This document shows, piece by piece, positions 56,376 through 64,000 of a stretch of DNA of 64,000 nt. Each line of letters starts with the position of its first letter. Within the stretch, counting starts at the first letter, position 1. Position numbers and translations under genes: made by a program. The notes under the pieces are model-generated. The model was not told the origin of the DNA, did not search any database, and worked only from the letters and a program-made list of their open reading frames with translations. Source of the DNA: Pseudomonas sp. DC1.2 (GTDB lineage Bacteria; Pseudomonadota; Gammaproteobacteria; Pseudomonadales; Pseudomonadaceae); contig NZ_CP133782.1 in NCBI RefSeq assembly GCF_034351645.1, positions 1,183,001 through 1,247,000 on the forward strand. Reading direction: 5' to 3'.

Positions 56376-57503
56376 ATGGCTAATTTGCGTATTGCGCTGG
56401 TGGCGGGTGAGGCTTCCGGTGACATTCTGGGCGCCGGTCTCATGCGCGCGCTCAAGGCACAGCACCCTGCGGTCGAGTTCATGGGTGTCGGTGGTCCGTT
56501 GATGCAGGCCGAGGGCATGGTCTCTTGCTTCCCCATGGAGCGACTCTCGGTGATGGGCCTGGTGGAAGTGCTGGGTCGACTGCGCGAGTTGCTGGCTCGG
56601 CGCAAGAAGTTGGTGGCCGACCTGATCGCCGAGAAACCGGATGTGTTCATCGGTATCGATGCCCCGGACTTCAACCTCAATATTGAACTCAAGTTGCGTC
56701 AGGCCGGGATCAAGACCGTGCATTACGTCAGCCCGTCGGTTTGGGCCTGGCGCCAAAAGCGCGTGCTGAAGATTCGCGAAGGTTGCGACCTGATGCTGAC
56801 GCTGTTTCCGTTCGAAGCCAAATTCTATGAAGAGAAGGGCGTGCCGGTACGGTTTGTCGGGCACTCGCTGGCGGATGCTATTCCGCTCGAAGCCGACCGC
56901 GCCGCTGCTCGGGCCGAGCTGGGCTTGCCTGACGGGCCGTTGGTGACGCTTATGCCGGGCAGTCGGGGGGGCGAAGTGGGCCGTCTCGGCGCGTTGTTCC
57001 TCGACACTGCTGAACGTTTGCGGGCGTTGCGTCCTGGTGTGCGATTCGTTCTGCCTTGCGCGAGCCCCGAGCGCCGGGTGCAGCTTGAAGAGTTGCTGGC
57101 TGGGCGCGATTTACCGCTGACCCTGCTCGACGGCAAGTCGCATCTGGCCCTCGCTGCTTGCGATGCGGTGCTGATTGCGTCTGGGACCGCGACCCTTGAG
57201 GCATTGCTGTACAAAAGGCCGATGGTCGTGGCTTATCGCCTCGCGCCGCTGACGTTTTGGATTCTCAAACGCATGGTCAAAAGCCCTTACGTCTCCTTGC
57301 CGAACTTGCTGGCCCAGCGTCTGCTGGTGCCCGAGTTGCTGCAGGATGAGGCGACTGTGGAAGCACTGGCCCAGACGCTGTCGCCGCTGCTCTACGGTGG
57401 CGAAGAACAGACTCGCGGCTTCGACGAAATCCACCGCACGCTGCGCCTGGATGCCTCTAATCAGGCGGCAGACGCAGTATTGAAACTGATCGGCCAATCA
57501 TAA
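56376..57503 (+). CDS. lpxB: Lipid-A-disaccharide synthase
   Basis: GT19 glycosyltransferase that joins two lipid A sugars. 375 residues with [14 protein letters not shown] at the N-terminus, [37 protein letters not shown] and [12 protein letters not shown]. Two bases after lpxA; stop shares one base with rnhB. Confidence 0.97.
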   Translation: MANLRIALVAGEASGDILGAGLMRALKAQHPAVEFMGVGGPLMQAEGMVSCFPMERLSVMGLVEVLGRLRELLARRKKLVADLIAEKPDVFIGIDAPDFNLNIELKLRQAGIKTVHYVSPSVWAWRQKRVLKIREGCDLMLTLFPFEAKFYEEKGVPVRFVGHSLADAIPLEADRAAARAELGLPDGPLVTLMPGSRGGEVGRLGALFLDTAERLRALRPGVRFVLPCASPERRVQLEELLAGRDLPLTLLDGKSHLALAACDAVLIASGTATLEALLYKRPMVVAYRLAPLTFWILKRMVKSPYVSLPNLLAQRLLVPELLQDEATVEALAQTLSPLLYGGEEQTRGFDEIHRTLRLDASNQAADAVLKLIGQS

Positions 57504-58144
57504 TGAGCAAAACAAGCATGCAGATGGGCCTCGACTTCACACTGGTCGCCGAGCTGGAAGCGCTGGTTGCCGGTGTCGACGAAGTCGGTCGCGGCCCGCT
57601 CTGCGGCGCCGTAGTCACGGCGGCGGTGATCCTCGATCCGAGCCGGCCTATTCTGGGGCTGAACGATTCGAAGAAGCTCACTGAAGCGCGCCGTGAAAAG
57701 CTCTACGACGAAATTTGTGAAAAGGCCTTGAGCTGGCACATCGCTCGGGCTGAAGTCGAAGAAATCGACGAGCTGAACATCCTGCATGCCACCATGCTGG
57801 CCATGCAGCGCGCCATCGAAGGCCTGCACATTCAGCCGAAACTGGCGATGATCGACGGCAACCGCTGCCCGAAGCTGTCCATGCGCTCAGAGGCCGTGGT
57901 CAAGGGCGATAGCAAGGTGCCGGCCATTGCGGCTGCGTCGATCCTGGCCAAGGTCAGCCGTGACCGTGAAATGGCTGCGTTCGAGTTGATTTACCCAGGT
58001 TACGGAATCGGCGGCCACAAAGGCTACCCGACGCCCGTTCATCTGGAGGCCTTGGCCCGTTTGGGGCCCACGCCGATTCACCGCCGCTCGTTCGCCCCGG
58101 TGCGCCTGGCTTACGAAGCGCGGGAAAACCTGATCGAGAGTTAG
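57503..58144 (+). CDS. rnhB: Ribonuclease HII
   Basis: Removes ribonucleotides from DNA-RNA hybrids. 213 residues; [21 protein letters not shown] (catalytic DE), [10 protein letters not shown] and [11 protein letters not shown] (Asp) are present. The first ATG overlaps lpxB; an internal ATG ([10 protein letters not shown]) is an alternative start. Confidence 0.95.
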   Translation: MSKTSMQMGLDFTLVAELEALVAGVDEVGRGPLCGAVVTAAVILDPSRPILGLNDSKKLTEARREKLYDEICEKALSWHIARAEVEEIDELNILHATMLAMQRAIEGLHIQPKLAMIDGNRCPKLSMRSEAVVKGDSKVPAIAAASILAKVSRDREMAAFELIYPGYGIGGHKGYPTPVHLEALARLGPTPIHRRSFAPVRLAYEARENLIES

Positions 58145-58164
58145 TCGCAAGGCTGATGTTTTTT

Positions 58165-58195
58165 CCAAGGCCCGGTACAATCCGGGCCTTGTTGT
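58165..58195 (+). terminator. rnhB terminator
   Basis: CAAGGCCCGG / CCGGGCCTTG stem followed by TTGTCTT, between rnhB and dnaE. Confidence 0.7.
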
Positions 58196-58220
58196 CTTCA
58201 CGTTTCTAGACAGGATCACT

Positions 58221-61200
58221 ATGCCGGCTTCATTCGTTCACCTACGCCTGCACACTGAATATTCCCTGGTCGACGGGCTGGTGCGGATCAAACCGCTGGT
58301 CAAGACCCTGGTCGGCATGAACATGCCTGCCGTGGCGGTCACTGATCAGAACAACATGTGTTCCTTGGTCAAATTCTATAAAGCGTCCATGGGGGCCGGG
58401 ATCAAACCGATCTGCGGTGCCGACCTGTGGTTGTCGAACAAAGACCCGGACAACGCGCTGAGCCGGATCAGCCTGCTGGCAATGAATGCCGTGGGTTATC
58501 GCAACCTGACCGAACTGATTTCCCGTGGCTTCATTGACGGCCAGCGCAACGGCTCGATCATCATTGAGCGTGAGTGGGTGGCCGAAGCCAGTGAAGGCTT
58601 GATCATGCTGTCGGCGGCGAAAGAGGGTGAGATCGGCCTGGCCATGCTCAGCGGCAACCCGGCGGAAGCCGAAGCCTTGGCGCGTGAATGGATGGCGGTG
58701 TTCCCAGATCGTTTTTACCTGGAAGTCCAGCGCACCAGCCGCCCCAATGATGAAGAGCAATTGCACGGCGCCGTGGCCCTTGCCGAGAAAATTGGTGCGC
58801 CGTTGGTGGCGACCAACGATGTGCGCTTCATCAAGCAGGAGGACTTCGAGGCCCACGAAACCCGGGTTTGCATCGGTGAGGGGCGTGCCCTCGACGATCC
58901 GCGGCGCTCGAAGAATTACAGCGATCAGCAGTACCTCAAAAGCGCCGAGGAAATGGCTGAACTGTTCAGCGACTTGCCCGAGGCGTTGGAAAACACAGTC
59001 GAGATCGCCAAACGCTGCAACATCGAAGTGAAGCTAGGTAAACACTTCCTGCCCAACTTCCCGATTCCCGATGGCATGACTATCGACGAATACTTTCGCA
59101 AAGTCTCGTTCGATGGCTTGGAAGACCGTCTGAGTGTCCTGCTGCCCAAGGACACCACTGAAGATTACGACGCCAAACGTCAGGTCTACGTCGATCGGTT
59201 GAATTTTGAACTGGATATCATCATCCAGATGGGCTTCCCTGGATACTTCCTGATCGTGATGGATTTCATCCAGTGGGCCAAAAGCAACGGCGTGCCGGTA
59301 GGCCCCGGCCGTGGGTCGGGTGCTGGATCACTGGTGGCTTACGTACAGAAGATCACCGACCTCGATCCGTTGGAATATGACCTGCTGTTCGAGCGCTTCC
59401 TGAACCCGGAACGGGTATCGATGCCCGACTTCGACGTCGACTTCTGCATGGACGGTCGCGACCGGGTAATCGATTACGTGGCCGAGAAATACGGTCGCAA
59501 CGCGGTAAGCCAAATCATCACTTTCGGGTCCATGGCAGCGAAAGCGGTGGTGCGGGACGTGGCGCGGGTGCAGGGCAAGTCCTATGGTTTGGCGGATCGT
59601 CTGTCGAAGATGATTCCGTTCGAAGTCGGCATGACCCTCGAAAAAGCCTACGAGCAGGAAGAAATCTTGCGTGACTTCATCAAGGTCGATGAAGAGGCTG
59701 CCGAAATCTGGGAAATGGCTCGAAAGCTTGAAGGCGTGGTACGTAACGTCGGTAAGCACGCCGGTGGTGTCGTTATCGCCCCGACCAAGCTGACCGACTT
59801 CTCGCCGATCTATTGCGATGAAGCGGGTGATGGTCTGGTCACCCAGTTCGACAAGGATGATGTCGAGGCTGCCGGTTTGGTGAAGTTCGACTTCCTGGGT
59901 TTGCGCACTCTGACCGTCATCGATTGGGCGCTGAAAACCATCAACCGCGAGCGCGCCAAGGTCGACGAGCCGCCGCTCGACATCGCGTTCATCCCGCTGG
60001 ATGACAAACCGACTTACCAGTTGCTGCAAAAAGCCGAAACCACTGCGGTGTTCCAGCTTGAGTCCCGCGGCATGAAGGAGCTGATCAAAAAGCTCAAGCC
60101 CGACTGCCTGGAAGACTTGATCGCACTGGTGGCCCTGTTCCGTCCTGGCCCCTTGCAATCGGGCATGGTTGACGACTTTATCAACCGTAAGCACGGTCGC
60201 GCTGAACTGGCGTACCCGCACTCGGATTACCAGTACGAAGGCCTCAAGCCAGTATTGGCGCCGACTTACGGCATCATCCTGTATCAGGAGCAGGTGATGC
60301 AGATTGCCCAGGTGATGGCCGGTTACACCCTGGGCGGCGCGGACATGCTGCGTCGAGCCATGGGTAAGAAAAAGCCAGAGGAAATGGCCAAGCAGCGTGG
60401 CGGTTTCATTGAAGGTTGCACGGCGAACAATATCGACGCCGACCTGGCCGGCAACATTTTCGACCTGGTAGAGAAGTTCGCCGGTTATGGCTTCAACAAA
60501 TCTCACTCCGCTGCGTATGGCCTGGTGTCCTATCAGACCGCATGGCTGAAAACGCACTACCCGGCGCCGTTCATGGCGGCCGTCCTGTCGGCGGATATGC
60601 ACAATACCGACAAAGTCGTGACCTTGATCGAAGAAATTCGCACCATGAAGCTGCGTCTCGACGCGCCGGATGTGAATGCCTCGGAGTTCAAGTTCACGGT
60701 GAATGACGAAGGTCGCATTATTTACGGGTTGGGCGCGATCAAGGGCGTGGGTGAAGGCCCGGTCGAGGCGATTACCGAGGCGCGTCAGAACGGCCCGTTT
60801 ACTGATTTGTTTGATTTCTGCGCCCGTGTCGATCTCAAACGCATCAACAAACGCACCCTGGACGGATTGATCCGCAGCGGTGCGCTGGATCGTCTGGGGC
60901 CTTATTTCCATGACGAACCGAAAGCCTATCAAGCGAGCATCGACCAGAACCGCGCGGTCTTGCTGACGGCGATGGAAGAGGCGATCAAGGCTGCCGAGCA
61001 AACTGCGCGCACCCGCGACAGTGGCCACGCCGACCTGTTTGGTGGCCTGTTCGTGGAAGAAGACGCCGACGTCTACGCCAATCACCGCAAGGCTAAGGAG
61101 CTGACCCTCAAGGAACGCCTGAAAGGGGAGAAAGATACCCTTGGGCTTTACCTGACTGGTCACCCGATTGACGAATATGAAGGCGAAATCCGCCGTTTCG

Positions 61201-61742
61201 CTCGCCAGCGCATTATCGATCTGAAACCCGCCCGGGATACCCAGACGGTCGCGGGCATGATCATTGCGCTGCGGGTAATGAAAAACAAAAAGGGCGACAA
61301 GATGGGCTTCATCACCCTTGACGATCGTTCGGGGAGGATCGAGGCGTCGTTGTTCGCCGAGGCGTTCCATTCCGCGCAGTCGCTGTTGCAGACCGATGCG
61401 ATGGTGGTCGTTGAGGGCGAAGTCAGCAACGACGACTTCTCCGGCGGCTTGCGGTTGCGGGTCAAGCGGGTGATGAGCATGGAAGATGCCCGTACTAACC
61501 TGGCTGAGAGCCTGCGCTTGAAGTTGCAGACCAAGGACTTGAAGGGTGATCAACTGCGTTGGCTGGGTGAGTTGTTCAAGCGTCACCGCGGCGCTTGCCC
61601 AATCACCATGGAGTACACCAGCCCTGACGCGAAGGCCTTGTTGCAGTTCGGCGAGACCTGGCGAATTGACCCGGCGGATGCCTTGATTCAAGCCCTGCGT
61701 GACCAGTTCGGGCGAGACAACGTCTTCCTCCAATACCGTTGA
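58221..61742 (+). CDS. dnaE: DNA polymerase III alpha subunit
   Basis: Replicative polymerase. 1,173 residues: N-terminal PHP domain (FVHLRLHTEYSLVDGLVRI), polymerase core with GPGRGSGAGSLVAY and the catalytic aspartates in MPDFDVDFCMDGRD, FNKSHSAAYGLVSYQTAWLKTHYP, a helix-hairpin-helix/beta-binding region, and a C-terminal OB domain (ARDTQTVAGMIIALRVMKNKKG). Full length. Confidence 0.98.
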   Translation: MPASFVHLRLHTEYSLVDGLVRIKPLVKTLVGMNMPAVAVTDQNNMCSLVKFYKASMGAGIKPICGADLWLSNKDPDNALSRISLLAMNAVGYRNLTELISRGFIDGQRNGSIIIEREWVAEASEGLIMLSAAKEGEIGLAMLSGNPAEAEALAREWMAVFPDRFYLEVQRTSRPNDEEQLHGAVALAEKIGAPLVATNDVRFIKQEDFEAHETRVCIGEGRALDDPRRSKNYSDQQYLKSAEEMAELFSDLPEALENTVEIAKRCNIEVKLGKHFLPNFPIPDGMTIDEYFRKVSFDGLEDRLSVLLPKDTTEDYDAKRQVYVDRLNFELDIIIQMGFPGYFLIVMDFIQWAKSNGVPVGPGRGSGAGSLVAYVQKITDLDPLEYDLLFERFLNPERVSMPDFDVDFCMDGRDRVIDYVAEKYGRNAVSQIITFGSMAAKAVVRDVARVQGKSYGLADRLSKMIPFEVGMTLEKAYEQEEILRDFIKVDEEAAEIWEMARKLEGVVRNVGKHAGGVVIAPTKLTDFSPIYCDEAGDGLVTQFDKDDVEAAGLVKFDFLGLRTLTVIDWALKTINRERAKVDEPPLDIAFIPLDDKPTYQLLQKAETTAVFQLESRGMKELIKKLKPDCLEDLIALVALFRPGPLQSGMVDDFINRKHGRAELAYPHSDYQYEGLKPVLAPTYGIILYQEQVMQIAQVMAGYTLGGADMLRRAMGKKKPEEMAKQRGGFIEGCTANNIDADLAGNIFDLVEKFAGYGFNKSHSAAYGLVSYQTAWLKTHYPAPFMAAVLSADMHNTDKVVTLIEEIRTMKLRLDAPDVNASEFKFTVNDEGRIIYGLGAIKGVGEGPVEAITEARQNGPFTDLFDFCARVDLKRINKRTLDGLIRSGALDRLGPYFHDEPKAYQASIDQNRAVLLTAMEEAIKAAEQTARTRDSGHADLFGGLFVEEDADVYANHRKAKELTLKERLKGEKDTLGLYLTGHPIDEYEGEIRRFARQRIIDLKPARDTQTVAGMIIALRVMKNKKGDKMGFITLDDRSGRIEASLFAEAFHSAQSLLQTDAMVVVEGEVSNDDFSGGLRLRVKRVMSMEDARTNLAESLRLKLQTKDLKGDQLRWLGELFKRHRGACPITMEYTSPDAKALLQFGETWRIDPADALIQALRDQFGRDNVFLQYR

Positions 61743-61896
61743 CGGTGAGGCGCCGTTCTTTGCCACTATTGAGCGCGCCCTGACCTCGACCCAAATATTT
61801 AATCTCGACCTTAACGCGCCTCTCCCTTAAGGTAGGGCGCGAATAGACAACCGGCCGACCCAAGCTCTCTTGGATGTCGACCCAAGACGGACGCCT

Positions 61897-62844
61897 ATGA
61901 ACCCGAATTTTCTAGATTTCGAACAGCCGATCGCCGACCTGCAAGCCAAGATCGAAGAGTTGCGCTTGGTCGGTAATGACAATTCGCTGAATATCGGCGA
62001 TGAGATCTCCCGCCTCCAGGACAAAAGCAACACGCTGACCGAGGACATCTTCGGCAAGCTGACCAGTTGGCAGATTGCGCGTCTGGCGCGTCACCCGCGT
62101 CGCCCGTATACCCTGGATTACATCGGGCATATCTTCACCGAATTCGATGAGCTGCACGGCGACCGTCATTTCTCCGATGATGCCGCGATCGTTGGCGGCA
62201 TTGCCCGTCTGGATGATCAGCCGGTGATGATCATCGGTCACCAGAAAGGCCGTGAGGTGCGCGAGAAGGTTCGCCGCAACTTCGGTATGCCGCGTCCGGA
62301 AGGCTACCGTAAGGCTTGCCGCCTGATGGAAATGGCCGAGCGTTTCAAAATGCCGATCCTGACCTTCATTGACACTCCGGGTGCCTACCCTGGCATCGAC
62401 GCCGAAGAGCGCAATCAGAGTGAAGCGATTGCCTGGAACTTGCGCGTCATGTCTCGCCTGAAAACTCCAATCATTGCCACCGTGATCGGTGAAGGTGGTT
62501 CGGGTGGTGCTTTGGCGATCGGTGTTTGCGATCAGTTGAATATGCTGCAGTACTCGACCTACGCGGTGATTTCGCCGGAAGGTTGTGCTTCGATTCTGTG
62601 GAAAACTGCCGAGAAAGCGCCGGATGCCGCTGAAGCCATGGGTATCACCGCCGAGCGCCTGAAAGGCCTGGGCATCGTCGATAAAGTGATCGGCGAGCCA
62701 TTGGGCGGCGCCCACCGCGATCCAGCCACGGCGGCTGCTTCGATCCGTGCCGAGCTGAGTTCACAGTTGGCGATGTTGAAGACGTTCGACAACGAGGCAC
62801 TGCTGGCTCGTCGTTACGAGCGCCTGATGAGCTACGGTCTTTGA
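61897..62844 (+). CDS. accA: Acetyl-CoA carboxylase carboxyltransferase, alpha subunit
   Basis: Carboxyltransferase half of malonyl-CoA synthesis. 315 residues from ATG 61897 ([22 protein letters not shown]), the family start; a TTG 27 bases upstream is less likely. Motifs: [34 protein letters not shown] and [15 protein letters not shown]. Confidence 0.97.
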   Translation: MNPNFLDFEQPIADLQAKIEELRLVGNDNSLNIGDEISRLQDKSNTLTEDIFGKLTSWQIARLARHPRRPYTLDYIGHIFTEFDELHGDRHFSDDAAIVGGIARLDDQPVMIIGHQKGREVREKVRRNFGMPRPEGYRKACRLMEMAERFKMPILTFIDTPGAYPGIDAEERNQSEAIAWNLRVMSRLKTPIIATVIGEGGSGGALAIGVCDQLNMLQYSTYAVISPEGCASILWKTAEKAPDAAEAMGITAERLKGLGIVDKVIGEPLGGAHRDPATAAASIRAELSSQLAMLKTFDNEALLARRYERLMSYGL

Positions 62845-62860
62845 TCTGACCTCGCTCTAT

Positions 62861-62957
62861 CCTGTGGAAGCGAGTTTGCTTGCGATGGTGGTTTAACAGT
62901 CAACAATCAGGTTGGCTGTGACACCGCTATCGCAAGCAAGCTCCCTCCTACATTTGA
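62861..62957. repeat. REP palindrome pair (REPIN-like) between accA and tilS
   Basis: GGAAGCGAGTTTGCTTGCGATG and, inverted, CTATCGCAAGCAAGCTCCCTCC lie about 45 bases apart, the classical REP doublet of this genus. Confidence 0.75.
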
Positions 62958-62977
62958 TGTGTGGCTAAGTGAACCCT

Positions 62978-64000
62978 ATGAGTTCATCCAGGATTGATCT
63001 GCCTTCCAGGCTTCTCGCGAACCTGGCCCCCTGGCGCAACGCAGCGACCTGGCGCATCGCCTTCTCCGGCGGCCTGGACTCTAGCGTCCTGCTGCACCTT
63101 CTCGCCCAGCTCGCCAAATCCCAATTGCTTCCGGCACTCAGTGCTCTCCATGTTCACCATGGTCTTCAAACTGTGGCCGATGCGTGGCCGGAGCATTGCC
63201 GGTCAGTCTGTGATGCGCTGGGTGTGCCGTTACACGTCGTTCGCGTCCAGGTTAAAACCGGCGCTAGCCTTGAACGTGCTGCTCGTGACGCGCGGTACGG
63301 CGCCTTCACCGAAGCGACTCAAGCCAATGAAGTGTTGCTGACCGCCCAGCACCGTGATGATCAGGCAGAAACTTTGCTGTTTCGACTGTTGCGCGGGGCC
63401 GGGGTGAGAGGGCTATCGGGGATGCCGCGGGAGCGAACGTTGGGGCGCGGGCATTTGCTTCGCCCGTTATTGGATGTCACTCGAGCCGAGCTTGAGCGGT
63501 ATGCCGCCGAGCATCAATTGAGTTGGATTGAAGACCCCTCGAACCAGGATCAGCAGTTCTCGCGTAACTACCTGCGACGCCAAGTGCTTCCTGTACTCGC
63601 CGAGCGCTGGCCGCAAGCAGTGACAAGCCTGGCGCGCAGTGCCGCGCATCTGCGCGAGGCTCAAGGGTTGCTGGATGAATTGGCGCAAATCGATCTTGCC
63701 GAGGCGCGCAGTGGCAGTGAGTTTGATTGGCTGGGCCTGCCGTCTCTGATATTGGCGCCGCTTGAAAAGCTTGCCGCTGCACGACAGCGAAATGCCTTGA
63801 GTCACTGGCTCGCAAGGCGCACACGCCTACCGGACACTGACCATTGGTCGGGCTGGGACGATCTGCGCGATGCGGCGGCGGATGCTCGACCGATCTGGCG
63901 GTTGGCCGACGGTCAACTGCAACGGGCTGCCGGGCGTATCTGGTGGTTGTCGGGCAGTTGGTTGCGCGCTCTGCCGATTGCCGGGCGTTGGGCGGATCCT
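62978..64000 (+). CDS. tilS: tRNA(Ile)-lysidine synthase, partial at the window end
   Basis: Converts C34 of the CAU anticodon of tRNA-Ile2 to lysidine. From ATG 62978 the frame stays open to the window edge (341 codons). The PP-loop ATP site IAFSGGLDSSVLLHLL (about residue 28), LHVHHGLQ, TAQHRDDQAETLLFRLLRGAG and WIEDPSNQDQQFSRNYLRR are characteristic. The C-terminal substrate-binding domain is incomplete. Confidence 0.95.
   Translation, partial: MSSSRIDLPSRLLANLAPWRNAATWRIAFSGGLDSSVLLHLLAQLAKSQLLPALSALHVHHGLQTVADAWPEHCRSVCDALGVPLHVVRVQVKTGASLERAARDARYGAFTEATQANEVLLTAQHRDDQAETLLFRLLRGAGVRGLSGMPRERTLGRGHLLRPLLDVTRAELERYAAEHQLSWIEDPSNQDQQFSRNYLRRQVLPVLAERWPQAVTSLARSAAHLREAQGLLDELAQIDLAEARSGSEFDWLGLPSLILAPLEKLAAARQRNALSHWLARRTRLPDTDHWSGWDDLRDAAADARPIWRLADGQLQRAAGRIWWLSGSWLRALPIAGRWADP

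Noticed and set aside
59328..61766. An 812-codon open frame antisense to dnaE
   Set aside because: It is a by-product of high-GC codon bias in dnaE; low-complexity composition, no ribosome site and no recognisable domain.

Overview
The window is a chromosomal segment of a Pseudomonas of the fluorescens group. This follows from gene order (dapE-ndvB; csdA-csdE; dapD; dapC-glnD-map; rpsB-tsf-pyrH-frr-uppS-cdsA-dxr-rseP-bamA-skp-lpxD-fabZ-lpxA-lpxB-rnhB-dnaE-accA-tilS), high-GC codon use in the core, and REP-type palindromes between core genes. No tRNA, rRNA or CRISPR array was seen.

Layout. 1-8.5 kb: core metabolism, mostly minus strand: a partial rRNA methyltransferase-like gene, dapE, the glucan glycosyltransferase ndvB, then tcdA (plus strand), csdE/csdA, dapD and an ArsC-like reductase. 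8.7-33.7 kb: a CPA1-type Na+/H+ antiporter gene cut in two by an island of about 23.4 kb. A GGTTTG hexamer lies at both junctions (9521-9526 and 32939-32944); joining the halves with one copy restores a 543-residue reading frame. 33.7-38.2 kb: three paralogous astacin-like (M12A) metallopeptidases with an IS30 element between them. 38.2-43.1 kb: dapC, glnD and map on the minus strand. 43.5-64 kb: the plus-strand translation, isoprenoid, outer-membrane and lipid A cluster, ending in dnaE, accA and a tilS gene cut by the window edge.

The island is the unusual part. At its right end four tightly coupled minus-strand genes (797, 692, 322 and about 433 residues) encode three proteins of the tyrosine-recombinase type plus one helix-turn-helix/coiled-coil protein; they probably move the element, and the set recalls the published gamma-mobile-trio islands. 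ATGTAAAC-type repeats cluster in both ends in opposite orientation and may be recombinase arm sites. The cargo holds two probable conflict (anti-phage) modules: a three-gene ABC-3C system (HNH nuclease effector, 73-residue middle component, SMC-like DUF2326 ATPase) and a Gp37/Gp68 (DUF5131) plus TcmP pair. There are also several small uncharacterised genes, a regulator, a histidine phosphatase, a CsbD-like gene and two IS3-family elements, one separating csbD from its ribosome binding site and the other ending a truncated response regulator. Decayed genes (an XRE regulator and fragments in the left 1 kb) suggest repeated turnover of cargo.

In the core, dapE, dapD and dapC serve the succinylase branch of lysine/diaminopimelate synthesis. 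csdA, csdE and tcdA link sulfur mobilisation with tRNA t6A cyclisation. The 43.5-64 kb cluster joins protein synthesis, isoprenoid and phospholipid precursors, outer-membrane protein assembly, lipid A synthesis, replication and fatty-acid initiation.
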